Source: Cloeon dipterum
Taxonomy: Eukaryota; Arthropoda; Insecta; Ephemeroptera; Baetidae
Assembly: GCF_949628265.1 (NCBI RefSeq)
Contig: NC_088786.1
Coordinates: 24,883,681 to 24,947,680 of the forward strand
Direction of reading: 5' to 3'
Length of the DNA: 64,000 nucleotides
Below the pieces are notes generated by a model, which had not been told where the DNA came from, did not search any database, and worked only from the letters and a program-made list of their open reading frames with translations. This document shows positions 42,335 through 53,800 of the stretch, in pieces. Position 1 is the first letter of the stretch; each line of letters starts with the position of its first letter. The position numbers and the translations under genes are program-made.

Positions 42335-45222
42335 TTAATCAAATGCAGAATCATTCCAACGAATCCTCCTAAGTTTTACATTGCTTACATGTTGCATATA
42401 AAGCGTTGCTGCTGTCCAGACAGCGACTGCCAGTAGAATTTGCAGCAATATCCAGCCAACTAATACTCCAATAAACGCACCCATGCTAATGCACCACCAC
42501 CCCTCAGACGCACCTAGATGTGCTGACTCAGTAACTGCGTCTGTGCAAAAATAATTAAAAATTAAATTAAAAACGAAAAAATATTTATACCTGTGGTCCA
42601 GAAATTGTTTTCTGTGGAAGTTAGATTAATTGGCTGCACTACTGGTTCTGGACCCAACACAAGAATATCTGCTTCCAAATCATGAGGATAATTTTCCCTT
42701 GGGTTGATTACTAGCTTCTCATTGTCAGCCCATGAATAAGCACGGCTTTGGGTGCCTGTAAAATCTGCAAAGTCGCTGGAACTTTTCATTGCATCTCTTC
42801 GTCGCCTTCCATAAGAAAGGCCTTTGTTGCCACAATCAACCTGAAAAGGTTTGACATTGCTACTCTCGCGCTTTAGTTAGTGGCATTTTTGTAATCTCAC
42901 GGGTTTGCATGTTCCAGGACAAAAATGAACTCTGACGTGGAATCTCACAACAGTTGTATTGGTGAAGCGAAAAGCACGGAAGTGGGCAATCAAATTCCCA
43001 GAGTCAGGCTCTTTTGTCAGGGCTGGGAAAGTTGCTGGATCAGGTGGACAGCCACGTTCATCCAAAAGCAACACACTCTCTGTGCCACCAACATTACTGG
43101 CAACAAGTCTCCCAACAGATATATCAAATGGATCTGAAAACGTATTATATTTTAGTTTAAAAATATTTATTAGTAAAACAAAAACATTTACCTGTTTGAA
43201 TTGCTACAATCCTCATTTCCAGTTCCTTGCCCACTTCAGTGACACTAGTTTCCTGACCCTCTCTGTTGGTTATTAAAATTTTGATATTCGACGTCGAGTG
43301 AACGGAAGAAGAGTTGATACTGACTGCTCCACCAAAAAACGGGCTGAAAGTATCGTGCTATTTTTGCAGCCGTGGGCATATTATATATGACTCAAACTTA
43401 CTCTCCTTGTACTACAATTGAACCATTTACAGCATTCAGCAGCGAGTCACCATACCTGCAAGCTATATTCAAAGCTCTATCTCCACGGCGCTGAAGTATT
43501 GGATTGTATTGCACAATCACCGACACATTGACTCCATTTTCCAGAAAATTGGCGCAATGCGAGTCAATGCTCAGAGTTGTGTCCTTTTTGCCATGGCCGG
43601 TCGTGTCGCATACGTCTGAATAGCCCTGAACAAATATTCTTCCAAAGAATGGCTCATCCGTTCGCAGTCTGGCAATAATATTTGTCTTTGAGCACCTTAT
43701 CAACACTTGAAAACATTAAGTCATTATTCACGGCTAAATAATTAATAAATTTAATTACAATCCAGGCTCTTCGTTTTTTCATAATAGACCCCACTAGGAT
43801 TCGAAACAAGCGCTTCTGGACCTCGACTCGTTAAATCGCTACTGTGCAAACGGCAGAAGTTGTCATTTAATGTGAAACCTCTGCAGATGAACGTGGTTTC
43901 TTGATTGCATTTCCTTTGGCACTGTCATGCACAATATTAATAGATTGGAAGTTTTCAAAATAAACAAAATTTTCTACCTCAGAGAAGCTCAAATTGGTTA
44001 GCGTTATATCAGCAGCATTTAGCAAAATTGCGTGAAATTCCTCAAAGGAATAACTTGGCTGGGACGCTGTAAAAATTGGTCAAATGCAGAAAAATTAAAA
44101 TATTATTCACTCTCCACAAAAGCCTCTAAGTGTTATCTGTATGATTTAAATGTTAAACTGAGAAGAATAAACAAATGTAAGTGTCCATAAGCCAAATTAT
44201 ATGCTTATATTTAGTTGATCCCTATGAGGAGAAATACAAAATTTCTGCACTCACAATCAAAGCAGAGGTTTTCTAGGTAGTCAACGTTCATGACTGATGG
44301 AACAAAAGCAGAAGGCAATGAGCGCCTGTCTTGTCCAATAAGGATGCACTTTGCCCACTCCTTGTCATATAGTGCTGATCTGCAGCCCAAGTGGGAAGTT
44401 AAACAAGCAGCGGCGCAATCGCTTCTCCGCAGCGTGTTTTCAACGACTATCAGGGACTGGAGAGCCCTTAGTTCAAAGCCTGGAACTCTTTCAACCATAG
44501 CCCCAACAGCTCCACACTGTGGCCCTGCGTGATAACAAATATTGGAGGAAAAAATGATCAATTTTAAATAGACTACTTACCTTTGAAGCAAATCTTCTCA
44601 AAATAGTCAGCTGTTTGTGGTGTGAAAAGTGCTGGGCTATCTGAGCGGCTTGCGTTGACGCTAAAACAACTATTCTGGTTGTAATCCAGGATAAAAGCAA
44701 CACAATTTTCGCCTTCTCTCAGGCACCTTTTAGGAGAAAAGCAATCCTTTGATCAGTTATTCAACAAAAACGATAACGTTTACGTTACCTCTTGATGCAC
44801 TCATTTACAAGTGCTACTGGACCTGGCTCTAAATGGAGTAATGTTTTTTGAAGGAAGATTATTGGAACGTGCCCTGTCACTTTTTCGAAAGTGATGTTTT
44901 CGCCAGGCATGCAATCGAGCCCTGTAATAAAGATAAAATAAATGTATTATGCTCACATGTTCCACAATGCTATTTCTTTTAATTAACTCAATGATTGGTA
45001 ACGAAGATAAATAAATGTGTGATGCGTACGCCCGCATAAAAAGCGCATCTGCATAATTGAAAGTAATACCTACACACAATTCTAATTTTGACAAGAGTTG
45101 AAGAGTAAAAATTACAAAAAATATTATGCCACTATATTTCGTGGTAAAATCATACCTGCAGAAAGTTGAAGCGAGAAGAGCACCAAACATAGGCTGACAG
45201 CTCGTGCCACTGGGGAGGTCAT
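42335..45222 (-). CDS. PAN/Apple + ZP domain apical matrix protein
   Basis: Type I membrane protein of the class that builds apical extracellular matrix or cuticle in arthropod epithelia (like Drosophila neo/nyo/mey, tyn or nompA). Eleven exons: 45222-45156, 44921-44789, 44727-44581, 44524-44255, 44066-43978, 43921-43759, 43705-43402, 43343-43192, 43133-42901, 42840-42591 and 42540-42335. Exon 1 encodes a signal peptide (SLCLVLFSLQLSAG). Exons 2-3, 4 and 5-6 encode three Cys-rich PAN-like modules. Exons 7-10 encode the ZP domain, starting LIRCSKTNIIARLRTDEPFF and ending VHFCPGTCKPVDCGNKG, followed by a furin-type site RRRRDA. Exon 11 encodes a hydrophobic membrane segment and a short basic tail. 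Summed exons give 2014 nt, one more than a multiple of three. The extra base lies in exon 3 near 44699-44701, where the frame slips inside the first PAN module. Without it the protein is about 670 residues. The exact family member is not decided. Confidence 0.88.
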
Positions 45223-45668
45223 ATTTTGCGGTTTTTAACCCCTTAGCAGCAATCCAAGAATTCAGTCAACCCATATAGACGTCTTCATCGCCACTTTAGA
45301 ACCCATCATTAATCCGTGACAAAAGGTTGAGCAGGAACGCTGACTTCCTATCTCAACTGTGGTGACGGAAGGACTGACTTGGCTGGGTAAATTGCGCATA
45401 CACTAACTATAATGCTGGCGTGCGCTCCCTTAGCCTGACCCACTATGGGTATACGGGAAACTTGCACTACTTGCATTAACTTTCTGTGCATTATCTGCCG
45501 CCCTTATCTGCGACAGGAGAAAATTATCTGTGTCCCACTGTTCTGCGCCCCTGCTGTTAAAAATATTTACTTTCACCAGTCATGAGGAAAGTAACAAAAA
45601 TGCCGTTACGAGGTTGAAGGAATGCTAAATAAAATGTTCAAAAAATTGCTTCAAAGGCAAAAATAAGA
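45223..45668. other. Intergenic spacer
   Basis: Spacer between the 5' end of the PAN/ZP gene and the 3' end of the SET-domain exon. It probably carries the PAN/ZP promoter; no specific element was recognised. Confidence 0.5.
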
Positions 45669-45674
45669 TTTATT
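45669..45674 (-). terminator. Poly(A) signal AATAAA of the SET-domain transcript
   Basis: Minus-strand AATAAA about 155 bp beyond the SET-domain stop codon. Confidence 0.6.
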
Positions 45675-45828
45675 AATTCACTTATCATAAGTTAGCATGT
45701 GTGCACAAAATAACACGTGTTTGTCAGTGTCTTATAAATTTGGCAGGCTTGCAAAAATGTATTACACAATTAAATAGAGGGAGCGTTAAGTCAAATTTTA
45801 AGAATCAAAACCAGCACCATGGAAAACA

Positions 45829-46604
45829 CTACAACAAGCACGGATCCCAGGGCAGGAAGCTTCTGCACTTACCAGAAGCACATTGGCATGGCGTTGTGGA
45901 CAGAGAAGGCATTTTATCGCCACCGGCGTAGTCAAACGTGACTTCTTCGCCCGCGTCTAAATCTCTAGCAGCGAAAAGGGCGAGGTGAGGCACCAGGCTG
46001 GACGACCTGACAGGAACCATCACTGCGGATGGGTCGCACGAGTGATTTGCATATCGGCCAATATTCCCTACGCAGGTAGGGTCCACGATGGTGGTGATTA
46101 CTGTTGAGGCTCCCTCCGAGTGCTCTCGGACGACCAAGATATAATTGCTGCCAGGCCCCTGTGCGATAGCTCTTCGAGACGCTTCGGCAGGTCCTAAAAT
46201 TTCGCCTGCGTACTCACATATGAAGTGATCTTTTGGAATATGACGACTCGTTCTGAGACCACGCCCTTTGAAGCCGGTCTCAAAAACTTGAAGGCCGTAC
46301 GCTGGGCCTGACTGCACCACTCTGTTCTTGCACTCACTCGACTTGCACTTACAACTTAAATTACACTCAAATATAGGGTCTTGATAGTTCAGGATTGCTC
46401 CATCGTTAGAGTAGTTGGGTCCATGCCTGGACACACACAAACATTGTGAATTTAACGAGGAACAAGTGTCCTGGCATAGACAACCACATGCAATGACTTC
46501 ATCAAAGATGTCAGGGGGACAACCAGGTCCAGGTACATTCACGGGCGTGTAAACGAGCCTAATGTCTTCGTGGACGTAGTCATCTTTTGTGTCACTGTTG
46601 ATTA
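45829..46604 (-). CDS. SETMAR: SETMAR-type histone-lysine N-methyltransferase, terminal exon
   Basis: Chromatin enzyme using S-adenosylmethionine; SETMAR SET domains have been linked to H3K4/K36 methylation, and the substrate here is unknown. One 776-nt exon encodes the whole pre-SET, SET and post-SET unit (~258 residues). The pre-SET zinc cysteines run from CGCLCQDTC to FECNLSCKCKSSECKNRVVQ. The SET core includes GRGLRTSRHIPK, FICEYAGE, NIGRYANHSCDPS and VTFDYAGGD. The post-SET is CQCASGKC followed by RSFLPWD, as in SETMAR. No mariner transposase part is present. The exon starts at an acceptor (TTTCAG, then 46604) in phase 1, and there is no in-frame ATG before the SET core, so at least one upstream exon is required. 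TRABD exon 1 (ends 49815) is in the matching phase and would give about 377 residues. A short exon of its own near 46740 is an alternative. Confidence 0.87.
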
Positions 46605-46793
46605 CTGAAACATTGTAAAGAAATTTTTAAAATCTAACAGCTGATCACAAGACACTGTTAGTTTAACCCTTGACCTCAGAGAACCGCGATAATTTAAACT
46701 GATTCAACCATATTGTCTTGATGGGAGTATTAAATTCATACAAGTTTTAAGTTTCAATTGGAACAATAAGACAAAAAGGTTGAAAACGCCATT

Positions 46794-46799
46794 TTTATT
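46794..46799 (-). terminator. Poly(A) signal AATAAA of TRABD
   Basis: Minus-strand AATAAA about 26 bp beyond the TRABD stop and upstream of the SET exon acceptor, so TRABD transcripts can end before the SET exon. Confidence 0.65.
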
Positions 46800-46824
46800 A
46801 AAATTCAAAAAACAGAAAACTAAG

Positions 46825-49800
46825 TTAATAGTAAGGGTTTCTGGCATAGGGTGTGGAAATGAGATAAAACCTTTTGGGTCCGTTTGTAGCCCAAAAATTC
46901 TGAAATTGACGCAGAAAAAAAAACAGAAATCGAACATTCCAAATTGGTAAATGTGTTTGTGTTACCTTCACTAAAGCTGTGATCCTGGGAACAGGAAGGA
47001 GTTTGTACGCTCCCCACACAACCAGACCAATTGCAGACACTTTCATGGTGAATTTGATGACCTTGCTTGTCCTCGATGGTTGAGGAAGTCTGTAAGGAGA
47101 CAATACATGTAAATTTGGCAAGACGATTTTCAAATGACCAGCTTACGCCATGATGCTCTGAATGGTTGCTTCGTCTACTTTGCCCCAGTTGTCTTTTATT
47201 CCCTGGACATGGCCGATTCCCACAACGCCGACTACCCGAGACGGAATATTCCCATTTGGCTGCGCTGCCAGAGCAAGAGAGTGCGCTGAAAATGTATAAA
47301 GGTTTCAAATTAAAATTTATGAAATTGCAATAGTAAGAATCTATTTATTTTTTCGCTTCAACTACAAAATTTCAAAACATATTTTAATTAGAATCAATTT
47401 TTCTTATTTTTCAGAAATTTTTTCAACATTAAATTTCAGTACCAAGAAGCAGATAGCTATAAAAGAATAAATAATTTAAATTTGTTTTGTGTGTACCTCT
47501 AAAGACCTTTGTCTAACTGGAAATTGAAATAAAAAATCAAATGAAATTGACATGCTATGACTAGTTCTCATTTTCTGTGCAGTCATGCTTGACTCACTCA
47601 CCTAAGAAAAGATCTCTTTCGTGAACAAAAACTTTGCTCAGGGCAGGGAACTCTCCAGTCATTTCTTCCAGCATCTCCTCGAGAAGATCCTTCTGCTTGC
47701 ACTTTTCGACCTCCTCCTTGCTGATGTGATCTCGCGAGGTCAAGATATGCCAGGTCAGCTTGATGGTCTGCCACCACGACAGGGACGACAGGGCTCTCTG
47801 CAGAGTCACATTGATCGGACGGTCCCCAAGGTGAATCTGGCATTGAGGCACTCTCTTCGCCTGCAACAATTGCTTTCAGCATCCTGACCTGATTTATAAA
47901 ATAAACGCATCACACTCACTTCTTGGAAAGCTCTGCGGAATTCTCCTCCTGGAGCCATTCCCAGCTCCTTCGTGAGATGGGCACTCATGGAGAGGAGTAA
48001 CAGATACATCATGCCGTTGAACGCCCCGTTTTGTTGGACTGTGGCTCTGATCTTCGCAAAGTCTATATTTGAGGCTTCCTCCAGGATAGTCTGCTCGTCC
48101 AACTGCAAGATATTTATCCTCGACTTGCACAGCTCCACAGTTACTATGTGCGGCTGAACTCGTTGAATGACCTAGCAAAGCGAGAATAATTTAGTCACTT
48201 CCATGGCAATTAAACATTGAACTATCATTAACGATCCAAAAATCAATCATTAAAAATTTAATATAACTGATAAAATTTTGGTTAAATATTTTAAAATAGG
48301 ATAAGGTCTAAAAGGAACCGAGTGATGCCATTAAATAGAATCAACATCAATCAGATTGTCCTAGTTGAGATAATGACGCATAAAAAACTTTATTTGACAT
48401 TGTAACATATTTCTAGCTGTTTTTTGTACAATTTTCTAGATCAAAAGCTACAAAAACTCAAAATGAAATAAATTTAGGCATCATTGAAAATGTTTTATCT
48501 TCTACTTTCTTGGCTAAGAATCTTTGAGCACAAGTTCAAGTCTAGTCTAATTACCTTGGCAACATCCTCCTGACTCTCCTTGCTGAAGTGAGCTGTGCCT
48601 ACCAGGTAAACCTCCCCTCCCGAGGGGCTCTCCAGTTTGGTCACCGTGTGAGGTAGATCCCATCCTTTATCAGTGATAGCAGTCGAATTGACGCTTGAAT
48701 TCAGGATTGCAGTCTCAGCGATGGATATTGCTGTTTGTGTTTCATCAGCTTCAGTTTCTGCAGAACGAAAAATACAATTGGACTGCAGAAAGTGGGTTAA
48801 ATTGATGCAATTTGTCGTCCATCCACTTTTTTCTCTCCATTCAGAACACTTATGGCTGTAATGAGAGGGCAGTGAACTTGCTACTTGCGTTTCAACATAA
48901 ATAACACGTTCACTTTTTACAACAGATTATATCCATTTTGGACTCCTGGCGGGCGAAATGCGTGGGGGGTGCGGGCACAGCATATTTATATGATACAGAG
49001 CGTTGTGAAAGAAGAGGAAGATATCCCGTCGATAAGAGTCTCCGGGGCAGAAATTAAACGACAGTTATTCTGCATACCAACATTCTCGCCACTGCAAATC
49101 CTCGCATCCTCAAACCTTTTCCTGTACTTAACACGATTCGATTTCACAGGAGACATGTTCTACACTCTCAGTCGTTCCAAAAGCTAAACCACAACCAAAT
49201 CAAGTTAGAGTGAATTGAGTTCAAGGACGCAACAGGCAATGAAACCCTACAACTATCGAGAGCAGCTCCATGGGGATTGCACAGAACTTTGATAATTACA
49301 ATTTTTTAAAATTTTAATTCCATTTTAAATATTATTATTATTATAAACGATCGAACTGTTCAAAACACTATAATGATTATTAAATTTACTTTTGTGAGTG
49401 TTCAAAATAGATTTAATTGATATCCGTCACTACGATAAGCGGACTCATGTACTTACTTGCACTGCAACATACATACATTATATTTATTGTTATTCTGCGT
49501 GACGCAAAGATTGACAGCAAAACAAGAAATCAAGTTAAAGCTTGAACTGCTTGAATTGCCATTTCCATATTTGACTCTTTTTATTACACTTTTATTGGAA
49601 TATCGGGGCCACGTAGCAAGATTGACAGGTTGTGTAAACGTAGAGGAGAATTAGTTAGATACATATAATGGCTCATCAAATAACAAAAGATACATTTTTT
49701 GTGCAAACCCCACATCATGCGCTCACTCTATCTGCAAAAACTCTCGCTCCCTCGTCCGCTCCATGTCAGCCAGAAATATTTGTGTGAAGAATGCAGCTGG

Positions 49801-50172
49801 GCGCAGAGACTAACCTTTGGGCTCATTTTCCTCGTTGATGTCAAATTTACGCTTTACGCTTTCGGCTCTTACGATTTCCGGCGAGTGCGGACGCTTTGTT
49901 GGCGTTTCCAGGCTTGGATGGCCAAAACCGTTGGTTCTGGTCGGGCTGTGCGCTGAGAACTCGAACACTTCGGGACGCGGACTATCGGACCAAGAGAATT
50001 CGCCCGCCCGCGAACCGTTGGTCAAATTACCTTCGTCGTCGGAAATTGTGACCGTCGAGTTCTCGAGCAGCCGCTCCTCCGTGTCCGACGATATGTCGAT
50101 GGTCGACACCGAACTTAGGTCCAATTCCGCCGACTTGTTGCTGGATCCTTTCTCTTGGAGGTTGGACGCCAT
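46825..50172 (-). CDS. TRABD: TraB domain-containing protein (TRABD)
   Basis: Member of the TraB/PrgY family, related to the TIKI metalloprotease fold; the eukaryotic TRABD branch is a membrane-anchored protein of uncertain biochemical role. Six exons: 50172-49815, 48757-48555, 48171-47920, 47860-47602, 47285-47147 and 47089-46825. All phases agree, giving 491 residues. The first 119 residues are acidic, Ser-rich and not conserved. The TraB domain has VYLVGTAHFSKES, the VELCKSRINILQLDE block, the GMAPGGEFRRAF segment, HLGDRPINVTLQRAL, KCKQKDLLEEMLEEM and GVVGIGHVQGIKDNWG. The last exon holds a hydrophobic helix (from VSAIGLVVW) near the C-terminus, as in family members. The gene is intact. 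Exon 1 may be shared with the downstream SET exon. If the last-exon donor-like AAG|GTAACA near 46967 were used instead, the tail would differ. Confidence 0.93.
49815..50172 (-). other. First coding exon of TRABD, possibly shared with SETMAR
   Basis: Encodes 119 codons plus one base, ending with donor AAAG|GTTAG. It contains two motifs of the SUMO-interacting type (hydrophobic core then acidic run: VSTIDISSDTEE and STVTISDDEG) and a basic patch (VKRKF). These features would suit a chromatin protein more than a membrane TraB protein. Its phase-1 donor fits both the TRABD exon 2 acceptor (48757) and the SET exon acceptor (46604). Confidence 0.7.
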
Positions 50173-50855
50173 GGCTTCTCCTTGTTTACGCCCGTATAAT
50201 CTGCCTTTTTGATGTTTGCTAGCAATCTACGTTTACTTACGTTGCCCGTTCCAGTACCGAAAGTGGGCGCGGCGCTGCTGTCGCACTTTGCCTGACTGAG
50301 CGCGAAAACTTTTTTACCATCTAATGAGCCCTGCCTGATAATGCTAGTGCATTACTCTCCTATAATTCTTATTACAAAATAAAACGGAGTTTGAATTGAT
50401 AAAATTATCACTATTGTATTGCTAAATTCCTTTTTTTTAATTTCTTATACATGTATTTATATATATTCTTGATTCTTCTGCCTTGTCATTAAAAATACAT
50501 AAATAAATAATTGGATATAAAATCACAAAACGTTTTTGGACAGAATTAGCAAACAGTGCTGGCTAAATAGAGCCAAAACGTTTAATTACATGGTGCAATC
50601 TCTCGCCGCGCTGTGCCACAGTTCTTATGCATTAAAATGTTTTAATATGTGGCTACAGGTGGTTAATTTCGTTAATTCATTCAGAACTTGTTTTTTGCCT
50701 TTTTTAAATAATAAAGCAAAGAAAACGTTTCAGCTTTTTTAAGTGATGCGCACTTACTTAATTTATAACTGTATATTATTAATGATTGACTCAATGTTAC
50801 AAAACGGGCCGAAGAGCAATGAAAGGGCTCTCAGTATAACAACCAATATTCCAAA
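50173..50855. other. Intergenic spacer / TRABD promoter region
   Basis: Holds the 5' region of TRABD (CpG-rich up to about 50330) and AT-rich DNA toward the 3' end of the acyl-CoA synthetase array. Nothing else was recognised. Confidence 0.55.
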
Positions 50856-50861
50856 TTTATT
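50856..50861 (-). terminator. Poly(A) signal AATAAA of synthetase A
   Basis: Minus-strand AATAAA about 35 bp beyond the stop codon of synthetase A. Confidence 0.65.
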
Positions 50862-50893
50862 ATGTACATTTTGTGATCGAACAATCAATGCTA

Positions 50894-53800
50894 TTACTCA
50901 TTGTCAGCCAAAGCGAATTCTTTGAGGGATTTTCGGTCCAGCTTTCCACCTTTATTTGCAGGGAGTTTCTCGATGAACCGGACACCACCATGTAGCCGTT
51001 TACAATCGGGCATGCGGTCTGCCACAAAGTTGCATAGATCCGCTTCTGAACAAGTGCGGCCAGGCTTAAGAACAACAAACGCCCTCGAAATGTTGACCAC
51101 TACAGGTTCAGGTATAGCCACAACACCTGCTTCTTGCACATCAGGGTGTTGCAGCAACACCGACTCTATTTCAATCGCTGATACCTAAAAAGGCCAAATA
51201 GAAATTAAAAACCGTACCCTCATTTTAAATTGACGCTATTACAAACGAAACTTCAACTCTGTATATGAACTTGACTCTGTCCTTTATGTACAAGCGACCT
51301 TTTGCGTCCAGGAAACCGACATCTCCTGTTTTGAACCAGCCATAATCATCAAGTGCGAATGAATCAACCTGGAATTTGTGTCGTAAATGATATTTTTAAT
51401 TTAAATAATGTAGTGCAATTATCATTACTTGGTATCCAGGACCCACAATATAGCCTTTTGCGATAGCGGGTGATCTGACGCAAACTTCACCCTCTTCCAG
51501 GTCCCTTTGCAATGTTTCAGAAGTGGACATGTCAATAACCTAACGGCAAAAATATACTGGAAGTTTTAATTCGGCGTAAAATGATTTAATGGTAAAATAA
51601 AAACCTTAATCTCCACTCTTGGCAAAGGCAGACCAGTTGAAATGTAAACATGACCTGATTAAAAAGTCATAATAAATAAATTTTTGTTAATTATAAAAAA
51701 GTATCATCGCACTATCTTTCACGAATCTCATCAACTCTTGAGGTTTTCCAGGCGGGAAACTTGCTGCAACAAATCCAGCTTCTGACATTCCATAAATCTA
51801 GAAAATGAAAGATGAAACTCTGTAATCTCAAGTTTAATCCATTTCACATGTTCTAGGTGTGTGTTTGGAAGAAGATCAAATAAAAGATCTGCAGTAGTTG
51901 GGTCTAGGACCCATGCGCCTATCATAATCAGTTTTAGAAAGTTTTCAGAGCGCAATCTTGCAACTTCTTTCTCACATCTAGCGAACCAGTTCGCAATGAA
52001 AGGGTACATCAAAAGGCTGCGCGGCTGTATCGAGAAAACTTAGATTTATCACACTATATTGAGATATTTGTTGGACGCACCTTGTGTTTCATTATATGCT
52101 GGAAGTATGACGAGTCTTTCTCAAATTTGTTAATGTGATAAACTGTGTGCCCCGATCTCCAAAAATCAAAGGCTATGCCAAAGATTCCAACTCCATAATT
52201 TATGGAAAACTGTAGCAATGTTTCTTCCATTTTTAAGCCTCTAAATAAAAAAAATTTATTTTTGAATCAGTCTTATTACGGAATCAGTAAATTTTTTCAT
52301 TATGAAACACTTACTTCAATGTTAGTACAAAAGCGGTGCTCGAGCGGTGAGAGTGCAACACGCCTTTTGGGAAGCCAGTGGAGCCGCTCGTGTTAAAAAT
52401 GATCATCGGATCTTCTGCTGGGTTTATTTTGACTGGTTTCAACTGAGAGTCTGCAGGACCATAAATATAATACATAGTTAGCATATATACCAAAAGACAA
52501 TAAAGATATAATAACATTATATTTTAACTAATTTTTCTAGGAATTTTACTCTGGAAACCTCATTATTAATTAAAAACAATGATACTGTGTAAGAGCAATT
52601 TAAAGGACACACGCACCCAGGAAAAATCGGACAAATCTTAAGATTTCATGTACTATAGGTCCTAGATCACTAGATGGTTAAAGGAAAAAATTAGAAGTGA
52701 AAGTTGCAATGGGGATTCGATTAAAAATAATGTGAAGCTTTGGAGTAAATATAAATATTATAGTGTGGCAGCGGTAACGGTAACGCTTAATCCGCTTAAT
52801 ATTTTTTGTAATAAAATGCAGAGACAGATAGATAGGAGCAGCATCACAAATTTGTTAGGCATTTTTAAGCGTTTGTCGTGTTTATATCTGATTTTAAGTT
52901 TCGTCGGTTTCTTTCACCCTGCACTCCCTGCAGCGCAATATTGCTAGAATAGAGCATAACGTAAACGCCATGCAGTCTTCGTAATGATCATACATTGTTC
53001 AACGAACCAGCAAGCAGGAGCAGCTAGCTGAGGCTGTGACTGATCCAAGATTCGGCAATACATATTCTTAGCATCCATGCTTATTGGTGTAAAAAAATTG
53101 AACTTCAGTCGCTTCTCGCTTCAGTCCCAGCTGATGATCGGAATGCATGAGTGTGGTTCATTTCGCTCGCAATTTCAGTTGTTTGCTCCAAACTATTCAT
53201 TGTGCTTGTGCTACGCGTTGTTTTTCAGTGAATCATTGTGTGTAGTGTGTGTGGTGTGTGTTGATACAATACCAGAAGAGATATGTAACCAGCAGAAAAT
53301 CAAGAAGATTATGGTGATATGGGGTGTTACCAATTTGGAATAGATATAATGGAACGAGGAGGATTTTACACACGTCTTAAGGGCAAAAGGTATGTAGCTG
53401 AATTTTTCTTGCATGCTTTTGCATGAACAGGCTGCGATGTTATTATGTTTATGTAAAATCATCAAGGAAACGCGCGGTTCGAAATGATACATATTTTTTT
53501 TAAAAAAGTGCTTGTGTTTGCACTATGTACATTACATACATTTATAATAAACTTCATGTCTCGGATCCTCTTACGGAAAAGGCAATTAAAGTATTAATTA
53601 TTGCAATAGAGGACCGGTCTTGGCGTCGACGGAACAAGGAAAATTATATCAAAAATAATATTAGATATACTCTGTCACACATATGTAATTATCATAATTA
53701 TATGAACTCAATGTTATCTATAATGATAATTTTTTTACTGGACATTAGCTCAAATTAGACGGTAGAAATGCATACCTTTCCGATTGTCAAGCAACTTGGA

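Noticed and set aside
43785-43815. tRNA B-box-like GGATTCGAA string
   Set aside because: It lies inside exon 6 of the PAN/ZP gene, and no A-box or cloverleaf surrounds it.
46542-46604. GTG at 46542 as start of the SET protein
   Set aside because: The open frame continues upstream to a clear splice acceptor at 46604 and lacks an ATG, so a spliced upstream exon is the better reading.
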